From positions 1-19,243 of the forward strand of contig JACPKO010000016.1 in NCBI GenBank assembly GCA_016186985.1: a DNA stretch of 19,243 bases. The letters run 5' to 3'. This DNA is from Candidatus Daviesbacteria bacterium. GTDB taxonomy: Bacteria; Patescibacteriota; Microgenomatia; Daviesbacterales; UBA10151. This document shows, one piece after another, positions 1 to 6,382 of this stretch. The notes beneath the pieces are model-generated. The model was not told where the DNA came from and ran no database searches. It saw only the letters and a list, made by a program, of their open reading frames with translations. A program made the position numbers and the translations under genes. How positions within the stretch are numbered: the stretch's first letter is position 1; the number at the start of each line of letters is the position of its first letter.

Positions 1-208
1 CTCCCGCGGTCCCATCCTTGATTGTACGTTCATTTACTGAACAGTACCTCTTAGTGGCGACTCTACTTCGACAAGCTCAGTACTTACGCGCTTGCCTTTG
101 CGGTGACATCGTCTGTTATATTTAACGGTTTAACTTCCGTAATGCATTTTGGCATTCAGCTCCCGAATCGTGACTTCGGTAATAACGCTTGTATATTTAA
201 TTGTTAAG
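1..208 (-). promoter_or_regulatory. Probable T-box riboswitch leader (target gene lies left of the window)
   Basis: Read on the minus strand, the leader ends in AAGGAUGGGACCGCGGGAG (19 down to 1), which fits the T-box antiterminator consensus AGGGUGGNACCGCGG. The core UGGGACCGCG is at 14-5. Just upstream is a stem-III-like hairpin: GUAC and GUUC arms (47-44, 42-39), a 7-nt loop, then GAAC and GUAC (31-28, 27-24), with one bulged base. Further upstream are hairpins CCGAA-GUCACGA-UUCGG (179-163) and AAUGC-loop-GCAUU (156-141). T-boxes sense uncharged tRNA by pairing UGGN with the tRNA NCCA end and a specifier codon with the anticodon. Here N=G calls for discriminator C73, typical of tRNA-His, and CAC (His) lies in the first hairpin loop (172-170). 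No classical long stem I with its distal T-loops is evident, so stem I may be short. The regulated gene is outside the window. The T-box core is seen; histidine specificity is inferred. Confidence 0.72.
66..80. repeat. CTTCGACAAGCTCAG repeat element inside the leader
   Basis: This 15-nt motif belongs, from memory, to a repeat family common in intergenic regions of many environmental bacteria. On the minus strand it is flanked by UACU and AGUA (82-79 and 67-64), which could close a small hairpin between the 5' hairpins and stem III of the T-box leader. Only one copy is seen here. Confidence 0.4.
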
Positions 209-214
209 AAATAA

Positions 215-243
215 ATTTTATCAAAGAAAACTTATTTTGTCAA
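215..243 (-). promoter_or_regulatory. Strong sigma70-type promoter of the T-box leader
   Basis: The minus strand has TTGACA (243-238), a 17-nt spacer, and TAAAAT (220-215): a consensus -35 and a near-consensus -10. Transcription would start near 208 and run left through the T-box leader. No start codon with a long frame follows, which fits a long untranslated leader. Confidence 0.7.
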
Positions 244-248
244 ATTAA

Positions 249-1088
249 CTATAAGACTGGTTGAAATCTAGGAAGGTAATCGTATCCAACTAGAGGCTGC
301 AGTTTTCTTAAAACAACCCTGTCTATCGGGTGGGTTCTGCTTTTTTCTTCCTGACTGGTATGCCTTAAGGCTTCCTGCTTAGCTTCCTGAAGGAGCTTCT
401 TAAGACTAAAGCAATTTCCAATGTTTAAATGATAGAGTAGTCCGTGGTTAATACTGTCCGGGTCGGGTTTTTTACTCTGCTCGGGAATTTCAGTGCCGAC
501 AAATAAGATTGCCAAATTTTCGACTCCATATCTTCTGTACGCTTTTACCAGAGTGCTTACTGCTGAAGTGACATCTTTAAGCTGGGGTTGTCTTGTTCCC
601 TGAGGGGCAATTAAAGCAACGCCTCCATGCGAAAGTATTTCAACGGTTTGGTTTAGATATTCTAATGTCATTTTTCGGGCTTCATGACCGTTGATTTCGG
701 GTAACCCAGTTTCCCTTAACAATACTTGAGTTTGGGGGGTAATAACAGGTATGTTGGGAGCGTGTATCAATTGCCCGAAAATTGACTGCCAGGGTTTTAC
801 CTGGTGCAATGCAATAGGTACTGCAAGCTCGCGTTCTCTCATTACTTCGTCATCAAAAACCATTAATGCCACTCTTGGGGAATCGCCTTTATTTGAATGC
901 GTGTGTGCAATTATTAGTCCGTTACCTTCCTCCAGGGAGGTCCTTGCAAGGGTTAACCCGTTTTCACCGCCTAAGGTTGTATCATAAAGCTCGTATGGTA
1001 TAAGCCTTCCGTAGGTTGCAGAAACAACAGCCCTAAACAGCCGGTTGGATAAAGGAATCTTAATGATATTAGTTTCTATTTCAGGCAT
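249..1088 (-). CDS. PlsC-like 1-acylglycerol-3-phosphate acyltransferase family protein
   Basis: Likely a membrane-associated glycerolipid acyltransferase of the LPLAT family, transferring an acyl chain to a lysophospholipid-type acceptor. The HX4D catalytic motif is present (H64 to D69 counted from the ATG chosen here). A PQGTR stretch (about residues 162-166) stands where PEGTR normally binds the phosphate, so the usual Glu is Gln. The protein is 279 aa. I chose the ATG at 1088 rather than an in-frame GTG at 1133 (294 aa) because a TTACAA-16-TATAAT promoter lies inside the extra 15 codons and its -10 ends 7 nt before this ATG. No Shine-Dalgarno site precedes either start. The gene diverges from manC. 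The family is fairly sure; the acceptor is unknown. Confidence 0.7.
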   Translation of the reverse strand: MPEIETNIIKIPLSNRLFRAVVSATYGRLIPYELYDTTLGGENGLTLARTSLEEGNGLIIAHTHSNKGDSPRVALMVFDDEVMRERELAVPIALHQVKPWQSIFGQLIHAPNIPVITPQTQVLLRETGLPEINGHEARKMTLEYLNQTVEILSHGGVALIAPQGTRQPQLKDVTSAVSTLVKAYRRYGVENLAILFVGTEIPEQSKKPDPDSINHGLLYHLNIGNCFSLKKLLQEAKQEALRHTSQEEKSRTHPIDRVVLRKLQPLVGYDYLPRFQPVL

Positions 1089-1095
1089 AGAGGGG

Positions 1096-1123
1096 ATTAT
1101 ACAATAACTGTCGAGCCTTGTAA
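1096..1123 (-). promoter_or_regulatory. Promoter of the PlsC-like gene, leaderless geometry
   Basis: TTACAA (1123-1118), 16-nt spacer, TATAAT (1101-1096), then 7 nt to the ATG at 1088. The start point would fall at or next to the start codon. Confidence 0.55.
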
Positions 1124-1152
1124 TTTTTTGCACTAAGTAATAGAGTTTATGT

Positions 1153-2262
1153 GTGGAGAATACTGATAATTTTTACGCTGTTATTTTGGCCGGTGGGGGA
1201 GGGACTCGTCTTTGGCCCGCATCCCGCAAAGCCCACCCGAAACATCTTCTCAAACTTTTAGGAGAAAAAACTTTAATCCAGACAACATATGACCGTTTGG
1301 AAGGACTTCTGAATCCGGAAAACATTTATGTAATCACAAACAAAACCCACATTGACGAGGTTAAAAAACAACTGCCTGAAGTTTCCGAGAAAAACATTGT
1401 CGGTGAACCCTCCGCCAAAAACACGGCTATGGCAATGGGTGCTGCTTCCGCGGTAATCCATGCCTCCAACCCTGAAGCCTCAATTATTTTTTTGGCAGCT
1501 GACCATGTAATTAAAAATGAGGAGAGGTTTAAGATGAACGCACTGGCAGCTTTGCGGGTCGCCTCATCCGGTGATCATATTGTGGCTGTCGGTATTAAGC
1601 CTGAATTTCCCCATACGGGCCTGGGTTATATAAAGATAGGTAAAGAAATTGAGGAATTGTCTCAGGTTGCAAAAAAAGGCTTTGTTTTTAAAGGCATTGA
1701 GTTTAAAGAAAAGCCAAATTTGGTAACAGCCCAATCGTTTGTCGCTTCAGGGCAATATTTATGGAATGCCAATCTTTACTGCTGGTCAACTAAAACTATC
1801 TTAAAGGCTCTTGAAGAATATTCCCCGGAAGTTTATAAAGCAGTTTCGGAAATTGCCGAAAAAGCCAAGGATGGGAATTTGGAAAAACTGTTAGATGATG
1901 TTTACTCAAAACTCGGCAGCCCCAACTCAATCGACTATGAAGTTTCGGAGAAAGTCAAAAATTTAGTTGTGATCCCAGGGGATTTTGGATGGAGCGATGT
2001 GGGGGACTGGAAAATGGTTTATGATCTTAATCCCAAAAATATGCATGGGGTTGCGTCTGATGATCAAACAGAGGTGGTAAACATTAACAGTAAAAATTTG
2101 CTTATTGAAGCCGGAGAGAAACTTGTGGCAGTTGTCGGGGTAGAAGATTTAGTAATTATTGATACCGGGGACGCGCTGCTTATCGCTAAGAACGATAAAA
2201 CCCAGGATGTTAAAAAGGTTGTGGAGAAATTAAAGGAAGAAGAAAAAGATAAATACCTTTAG
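1153..2262 (+). CDS. manC: Mannose-1-phosphate guanylyltransferase (GDP-mannose pyrophosphorylase)
   Basis: Makes GDP-mannose from mannose-1-phosphate and GTP in the cytoplasm, supplying mannose for surface polysaccharide or glycolipid. The nucleotidyltransferase signature LAGGGGTRLWPxS is at residues 12-24 with the catalytic Lys at about 30 (HPKH). Further family motifs are PSAKNTA (87-93), AADH (116-119), EKP (186-188), LWNANLY (204-209) and FGWSDVGDW (278-286). The C-terminus, about residue 295 on, resembles the left-handed beta-helix of this family. At 369 aa it is a short GMP-type enzyme without the fused phosphomannose isomerase domain of long ManC/AlgA proteins. The start is GTG; no good Shine-Dalgarno site precedes it. 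It diverges from the PlsC-like gene with a 64-bp gap to the ATG chosen there. The enzyme call is strong. Confidence 0.92.
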   Translation: MENTDNFYAVILAGGGGTRLWPASRKAHPKHLLKLLGEKTLIQTTYDRLEGLLNPENIYVITNKTHIDEVKKQLPEVSEKNIVGEPSAKNTAMAMGAASAVIHASNPEASIIFLAADHVIKNEERFKMNALAALRVASSGDHIVAVGIKPEFPHTGLGYIKIGKEIEELSQVAKKGFVFKGIEFKEKPNLVTAQSFVASGQYLWNANLYCWSTKTILKALEEYSPEVYKAVSEIAEKAKDGNLEKLLDDVYSKLGSPNSIDYEVSEKVKNLVVIPGDFGWSDVGDWKMVYDLNPKNMHGVASDDQTEVVNINSKNLLIEAGEKLVAVVGVEDLVIIDTGDALLIAKNDKTQDVKKVVEKLKEEEKDKYL

Positions 2263-2265
2263 TAT

Positions 2266-2322
2266 TAATAATGCAAAATTAAGCAAAGCTTGCCAAAAGG
2301 TCAAAGTGCAAAATTCAAAATT
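2266..2322. repeat. AT-rich CAAAATTCAAAATT-type intergenic repeat
   Basis: The gap between the convergent ends of manC and the secreted-protein gene is built from degenerate units such as GCAAAATTAAG, GTCAAAGTGC and AAAATTCAAAATTA, with a near-palindromic GCAAAGCTTGC inside. It may act as a weak bidirectional terminator, but I see no classical GC-rich hairpin with a T-tract. Confidence 0.4.
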
Positions 2323-3073
2323 ATTGTGATTGTGCGGAGGAGCTGGATTCTTTTACAGAAGGTTTCACAAATCCTACTGCAGGAATAAAATAAACAAACC
2401 TTGCCCGCAGAGAGTTATCCTTCAGGCGGATTCCGCGGGCGACCATAAATTTTTCAGGCTTTGCATCAGCAATTGATGCTTCGTTATTCCCAAGAGCGAA
2501 AACAGTCTGGCTGTTAGTAATTATTGTCTCATTGTCTCCGGATTTGCTTTTAATATTAATAGACTGGCCCTGGGATTTTTGGATCTGGCCCCAAACAAGC
2601 TCTCCTGAACTTGTTGCAAAATTTTCAAGGAAAACTATTCTTTTTACAGCTAGGTTATTTTTATCGTCAAAATCACCAAGCGAGGCTACGTTATCTCCTA
2701 CCTCCAGGGTTGTTATCTTGATTTTTTTATTGTTTAAGCCGATTACTTCGGTGAATTCATCAAAATTAATAGTCCTTACCGGGTTTATAGACTGTATTAT
2801 AATTTTACCTTCATCAATTTTCATAATTTTACCAACCACGGCCTTATTTTGTACCTTTTTATTAACTTCATTTTTTATTTCTGCGGCTTTGGAGGCAATC
2901 TCTTTCTTTAGCTCATCCAGTTTTTGGATTAAGGAGCCTGAGGGGGAAGTTTGGGCAAAGGAGTAAGGAGTAAGGAGTGAAGAGTGAAGAGTGAGCATGA
3001 AAAAGATGAACAAAATTTTCAGAAAAAATTTTCTCTTCTCTCTTTTCTCTTCTCTCTTTGCTGTACACTTCAT
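2321..3073 (-). CDS. Secreted protein with two DUF5666-like beta-barrel repeats
   Basis: The protein is 250 aa. A basic N-terminus is followed by a hydrophobic stretch (about residues 16-39) ending in SFAQ, a likely signal peptidase I site, so it is probably exported. A short helical, coiled-coil-like part (about 45-72, rich in Lys and Glu) precedes two similar modules at about 77-150 and 157-232. Each begins V-x-G-x-I and ends in a strand like AVKRIVF or RARFVYF, the pattern I associate with DUF5666. A Ser-rich tail closes it. The start ATG overlaps the stop of the upstream gene (ATGA, 4 bp), so the two are translationally coupled. The signal-peptide core is encoded by a low-complexity ACTCCTT/ACTCTTC repeat. 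The biochemical function is unknown. Confidence 0.6.
   Translation of the reverse strand: MKCTAKREEKREKRKFFLKILFIFFMLTLHSSLLTPYSFAQTSPSGSLIQKLDELKKEIASKAAEIKNEVNKKVQNKAVVGKIMKIDEGKIIIQSINPVRTINFDEFTEVIGLNNKKIKITTLEVGDNVASLGDFDDKNNLAVKRIVFLENFATSSGELVWGQIQKSQGQSINIKSKSGDNETIITNSQTVFALGNNEASIADAKPEKFMVARGIRLKDNSLRARFVYFIPAVGFVKPSVKESSSSAQSQ
2960..2995 (-). repeat. Tandem CTCTTCA/CTCCTTA repeat used as signal-peptide coding sequence
   Basis: On the minus strand about five degenerate 7-nt units of the type CACTCTT/TACTCCT encode the hydrophobic LTLHSSLLTPYSF region of the secreted protein. Related oligomer repeats lie at 3571-3638 (intergenic) and at 16028-16058 (inside the rluD-family gene). 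Confidence 0.6.
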
Positions 3074-3507
3074 AATTTTTCCTCCGAGTAGTACACTGAT
3101 TTTATTACTGTTTTACTGTTTCCGTCCGGATCAAAAGCGGTAATTTCTATTATGTTAACACCGGGGGAAAGGTTTAGAATTCTGGAAAATTGTCCGTCTT
3201 TGCCGGACTGCAGGCCGTAATCATCCTTACTGCCTGAAATTATAACCGGAAACTCAGGCCCGGTTTTTCCTGAAACCAATAAACTCTCCTCATATACCAA
3301 AATTTCGTCTTCAGGATTAGCAATTTCTAAAAATAAGCTAACCGGCTCGCGGGTCACAGGATTATATTGGTTAAATGAAGGTTGGAATTTATCCTGGTAG
3401 AGTATGTAGTAGAGCCCGCCAAAGAAAAAAAGCGCTGAAAGTAAAATTAGAATATGGGAAATGATAAAAGTTTTAGTAGAGAGAACGTAATCTTTGGGCA
3501 TTTTCAT
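3070..3507 (-). CDS. Single-TM protein with an extracytoplasmic glucodextranase-B/Ig-like domain
   Basis: 145 aa from the chosen ATG. A short basic cytoplasmic start is followed by one transmembrane helix (about residues 14-36) and then an outward-facing domain of about 85 residues. Its pattern, VSGKTGP..PVIISG, then a G-x-F strand, LSPGVNIIEITAFDPDGN and a closing V-Y strand, matches the Glucodextran_B/Big-type beta-sandwich often found in cell-surface proteins. The frame extends 13 codons upstream to a TTG at 3546, but that TTG is part of a TTGAAA-17-TAAGAT promoter, so I prefer the ATG at 3507. It overlaps the downstream secreted-protein gene by 4 bp, which suggests the two act together at the surface. 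No enzymatic motif is seen. Confidence 0.6.
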   Translation of the reverse strand: MKMPKDYVLSTKTFIISHILILLSALFFFGGLYYILYQDKFQPSFNQYNPVTREPVSLFLEIANPEDEILVYEESLLVSGKTGPEFPVIISGSKDDYGLQSGKDGQFSRILNLSPGVNIIEITAFDPDGNSKTVIKSVYYSEEKL

Positions 3508-3517
3508 TTGTCTGTAT

Positions 3518-3546
3518 ATCTTAAAAGTATATTGAGATGCTTTCAA
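3518..3546 (-). promoter_or_regulatory. Promoter of the two-gene surface-protein operon
   Basis: TTGAAA (3546-3541), 17-nt spacer, TAAGAT (3523-3518), then 10 nt to the ATG at 3507. There is no Shine-Dalgarno site in the short leader. Confidence 0.4.
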
Positions 3547-3570
3547 GTCCGTGTTAGTATTAGTCTTCAG

Positions 3571-3638
3571 TTGTTAGGAGGGAGGAGAGAGTTGTCTTTG
3601 CATTTAACTATCTCCTATCTCCTGTTAACTATTAACTA
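3571..3638. repeat. Low-complexity purine/pyrimidine oligomer repeat
   Basis: The gap upstream of the metallo-hydrolase holds a purine run (GGAGGGAGGAGAGAG), then CTATCTCCTATCTCCTG and TTAACTATTAACTA. These are short tandem duplications of the same style as the repeats at 2960-2995 and 16028-16058. Confidence 0.5.
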
Positions 3639-3642
3639 AACA

Positions 3643-4284
3643 ATGGATATTTATTTTTACGGTCAGGCCTGCATTAAATTAAAAGGAAAAACCGCTCAGG
3701 TTTTCATTGATCCCTATAAAGAGGAATTTACAGGATTAAAATTGCCTAAGGATTTGTCGGCTGATTTAGCACTTTCCACCCATAACCATGACGATCATAA
3801 TAATTTAAATGCAATAACTGAATCTCAGCTTAATATCACCGGTCCTGGTGAATATGAAGTTAAAGGGATATCTGTAACCGGTGTCAGTACATTTCATGAT
3901 ACAGAACAAGGAGCCCAAAGGGGGAGGAATACTGTTTATAACGTTGGAATTGATGGTCTTAATGTGGTTCACCTGGGGGATTTGGGACACCCCTTAAGCG
4001 AAGGGGAAGTTGATGAGATAGGAACAACTGACATTCTTTTTGTTCCAGTGGGAGGCGTTTACACAATTGATGCGAAAGTGGCCTCTGATGTTGTCACCCA
4101 ACTTGAGCCCAAAATTGTAATCCCAATTCACTACGCGTTGCCTGGGTTAAAATTTGAGCTTGATCCACTTGAAAATTTTCTTAAAGAAATGGGATTTGAA
4201 AATGCGCAGCCCCAGCCGAAGCTCTCGATCACCAAAGATAAGCTTCCGGAAGAACTGCAGGTGGTTGTGTTAAGTAAAGCCTGA
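3643..4284 (+). CDS. Metallo-beta-lactamase-fold hydrolase, UPF0173/UlaG-like
   Basis: A 213-aa cytoplasmic protein of the metal-dependent hydrolase superfamily. The metal site HNHDDH (H47, H49, D51, H52) has the HxHxDH form. Further ligands are likely the His in STFHDT (about 85), the Asp in HLGDLGH (about 113) and the His in IPIHY (about 143). An FIDPY stretch and short loops resemble the UPF0173 and UlaG-like branch rather than RNase J or glyoxalase II. Length fits the family (about 210-230 aa). The gene ends with TGA, evidence that TGA is a stop codon here. Its substrate cannot be told from sequence. It is followed by a 114-bp AT-rich palindromic repeat and dnaB. Confidence 0.8.
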   Translation: MDIYFYGQACIKLKGKTAQVFIDPYKEEFTGLKLPKDLSADLALSTHNHDDHNNLNAITESQLNITGPGEYEVKGISVTGVSTFHDTEQGAQRGRNTVYNVGIDGLNVVHLGDLGHPLSEGEVDEIGTTDILFVPVGGVYTIDAKVASDVVTQLEPKIVIPIHYALPGLKFELDPLENFLKEMGFENAQPQPKLSITKDKLPEELQVVVLSKA

Positions 4285-4290
4285 GTAATT

Positions 4291-4398
4291 TAGAATTTTC
4301 ATTTTTCAATTTTCATTGAATTTTCAATTTTCAATGTTTGAGAATTGGATAATTGTAGATTGACTGAAAATTGAAAATTGGTAATTGAAAATTTTTGA
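4291..4398. repeat. AATTTTCAATTTTCA inverted-repeat block
   Basis: The left arm (4291-4335) repeats AATTTTCA or TTTTCAAT units on the plus strand. The right arm (4363-4395) carries the reverse-complement units TGAAAATTG and TTGAAAATT. The transcript could fold into a long AU-rich hairpin directly before dnaB. Confidence 0.6.
4360..4387 (+). promoter_or_regulatory. Possible dnaB promoter within the repeat
   Basis: TTGACT (4360-4365), 16-nt spacer, TAATTG (4382-4387), then 11 nt to the ATG. The sequence is so AT-rich that a chance match is likely. Confidence 0.25.
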
Positions 4399-5790
4399 AT
4401 GGCTACTAATTCCATAAAATCAACCCGCGATAGTTTGATATTTAAGAAAACCCAAGATGTGACCAAAAAGCTTCCTCCTCAAAATATTGAGGCTGAGCAA
4501 TCGCTTTTGGGCGCGCTTTTAATAGATAAAGACGCCATTGTGTCGATTGCCGAGACACTTAGGATTGGCGACTTTTATAAGTCAGAGCAGCACGGGTCGA
4601 TTTACGCTGCTATTTTGGAGCTTTTTGAAAAACGAGAGCCAATTGATCTTGTTACTGTTACTGAAAAATTAAAACAGTCAGGAATGCTGGATAGAGTGGG
4701 CGGTTCAGCATACCTTACAGAATTGGTTAACAAGGTCCCGACCGCAGCCCATGTTGAGTCCTACTCCAGGATTATCAGGGAACACGCCGTGCGCAGGCAA
4801 TTAATTTCCTTCTCCTCCCGCTTTATCGACATGGCTTATGACGAGGGGTTGGAGGTTTCAAACGTTTTGGAAGAATGCGAGCAGTCTGTTTTTTCAATTT
4901 CGCAGCAGCATATAAAAAGGGATTTTATACCGATTAAAGACGCTTTAGCTGAGAGCTTTGACAGGTTGGATGAGCTCCAAAAAACTTCCGGTAAGCTGAG
5001 GGGTATACCAACCGGTTTTCGTGACCTGGATAACAAACTGGCCGGCTTGCAAAACTCCAATTTGATAATTTTTGCCGCCCGTCCGGGTATGGGAAAAACT
5101 TCCTTTGCGCTAAATATTGCCCAGCACGCTGCCGTCGTCGGAGGGATTCCCGTAGGGATCTTTTCTCTTGAAATGAGCCAGGAAGAATTAGTTGACAGGT
5201 TATTGGTTGGGCAAGCTGATATAGATGCATGGAAGTTAAAAACCGGCAGGTTAGACGAGAAGGATTTTGACAGGTTGTCCCACGCTATGGGACAGCTCGC
5301 AGAGGCACCTCTTTTTATAGACGATACGCCTGGGTTATCGATTTCAGAAATGCGTACAAAAGCTCGGCGGCTTCAGGCCGAGCATGGCTTAAAAATGCTT
5401 GTTGTAGATTATTTGCAGCTGATGCGGGGACGGAATCTGGAAAATAGGGTGCAGGAGGTTTCGGAAATTTCCCAGTCCTTAAAAAATTTAGCCAGGGAAC
5501 TAAAAATTCCTGTATTTGCGTTGTCCCAGCTTTCAAGAGCTGTGGAGGCGCGCGGAAGCAAAAAACCGCAGTTAGCTGACTTGCGCGAATCAGGCGCAAT
5601 AGAGCAGGATGCGGATGTGGTTATGTTTATCTACCGTGAGGATGCAGATAATTTTGAGTCAGTTAAGCTTGATATCCAAAAGCACAGGAACGGACCCTTG
5701 GGAGAGATTGACCTGATTTTTAGAGGGGATAGGCTTAAATTCTATGGTATGGAAAAAACCCGCAAGGTATCACAGCCTCACAAAGATTAA
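4399..5790 (+). CDS. dnaB: Replicative DNA helicase DnaB
   Basis: Hexameric 5'-3' helicase that unwinds DNA at the replication fork. The N-terminal DnaB domain starts at PPQNIEAEQSLLGALL (27-41). After a linker, the RecA-like C-terminal domain has Walker A ARPGMGKTS (227-235), Walker B MLVVDYLQLM with D337, SQLSR (376-380) and the DLRESGAIEQDAD motif (394-406). Length (463 aa) is normal; there is no intein. About 25 extra, poorly conserved residues precede the N-terminal domain. No Shine-Dalgarno site precedes the ATG. The next gene starts 1 nt after its stop, so it probably leads a three-gene operon. Confidence 0.96.
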   Translation: MATNSIKSTRDSLIFKKTQDVTKKLPPQNIEAEQSLLGALLIDKDAIVSIAETLRIGDFYKSEQHGSIYAAILELFEKREPIDLVTVTEKLKQSGMLDRVGGSAYLTELVNKVPTAAHVESYSRIIREHAVRRQLISFSSRFIDMAYDEGLEVSNVLEECEQSVFSISQQHIKRDFIPIKDALAESFDRLDELQKTSGKLRGIPTGFRDLDNKLAGLQNSNLIIFAARPGMGKTSFALNIAQHAAVVGGIPVGIFSLEMSQEELVDRLLVGQADIDAWKLKTGRLDEKDFDRLSHAMGQLAEAPLFIDDTPGLSISEMRTKARRLQAEHGLKMLVVDYLQLMRGRNLENRVQEVSEISQSLKNLARELKIPVFALSQLSRAVEARGSKKPQLADLRESGAIEQDADVVMFIYREDADNFESVKLDIQKHRNGPLGEIDLIFRGDRLKFYGMEKTRKVSQPHKD

Positions 5791-5791
5791 G

Positions 5792-6382
5792 ATGAAAGCT
5801 CCCGCAAAAAAAGTGATCGCTGTTGATATTGATGAGGTCCTTGCTGATTTTCTGTCTTATTTTGTTTATTTTCATAACTTAATGTACAAAACTTCTGCTA
5901 AGAGGGAAGATTTTAAAAATTATTACCTTCACGAAATCCTGGGAACTGACAGGGATGAAATGCATATTAGGTATCTTGAGTTTAAGACGTTCAGTCTCCT
6001 GGAAAGGCTAAAGCCTATAAAAGGTGCGCATCGGGGTATAAAAAAATTGATAGAGCTTGGATATGCTCCCCACCTGCTCACAGCAAGACCTAAAGTTATA
6101 GAAAAAGAAACCCGCAAATGGTTGGACATTCATTTTAAGGGAATTGATTTGCCTCTTCATTTTGCAAGGGACGAAAGGGATAAATTTAAAAAAAAGTCTA
6201 TAGTTTGTAAAGAAATTGGAGCAAAAATAATAATAGAAGACCATTTAGATAATGCTCTGGATTGTTCAGAGAGCGGGATTAAGGTTTTTCTTATCGATGC
6301 GCCGTGGAACCAATCTGAGAGTTTACCTGAAAATGTCGTTAGGGTAAAATCATGGAGGGAAATAGTAGAAAAAATTAAATAA
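5792..6382 (+). CDS. HAD-family 5'(3')-deoxyribonucleotidase-like protein (NT5C)
   Basis: A 196-aa HAD-fold phosphatase, likely dephosphorylating nucleoside monophosphates. HAD motif I is VDIDEVLADF (nucleophile D12, acid D14), motif II LLTARP (T97), the motif III Lys probably in KKKS (about 134), and motif IV IIIEDHLDNA (E149, D150). These and the length fit the NT5C family. The reading frame is open upstream to an ATG at 5744 inside dnaB, but the ATG at 5792, right after the dnaB stop, places motif I normally near the N-terminus. The stop TAA overlaps the next ATG by one base (TAATG). Position beside dnaB suggests a link to nucleotide pools, though this is inference. Confidence 0.75.
   Translation: MKAPAKKVIAVDIDEVLADFLSYFVYFHNLMYKTSAKREDFKNYYLHEILGTDRDEMHIRYLEFKTFSLLERLKPIKGAHRGIKKLIELGYAPHLLTARPKVIEKETRKWLDIHFKGIDLPLHFARDERDKFKKKSIVCKEIGAKIIIEDHLDNALDCSESGIKVFLIDAPWNQSESLPENVVRVKSWREIVEKIK

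Noticed and set aside
121..205. Minus-strand peptide-like frame (SVITEVTIRELNAKMHYGS) in the left edge
   Set aside because: It lies in the T-box leader between promoter and T-box core, has no start codon with signals, and ends in a stop after about 20 codons.
751..987. Plus-strand open frame of 78 codons
   Set aside because: It is the shadow of the PlsC-like gene, which has catalytic motifs on the opposite strand.
4291..4398. CRISPR array or replication origin at the AT-rich block before dnaB
   Set aside because: There are no equal-length spacers, no unique sequences between units and no DnaA-box pattern; the units are short inverted oligomers.
4934..5230. Long minus-strand frames inside dnaB (also 5315-5599)
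   Set aside because: dnaB motifs are intact on the plus strand; these frames show no family features or starts with signals.
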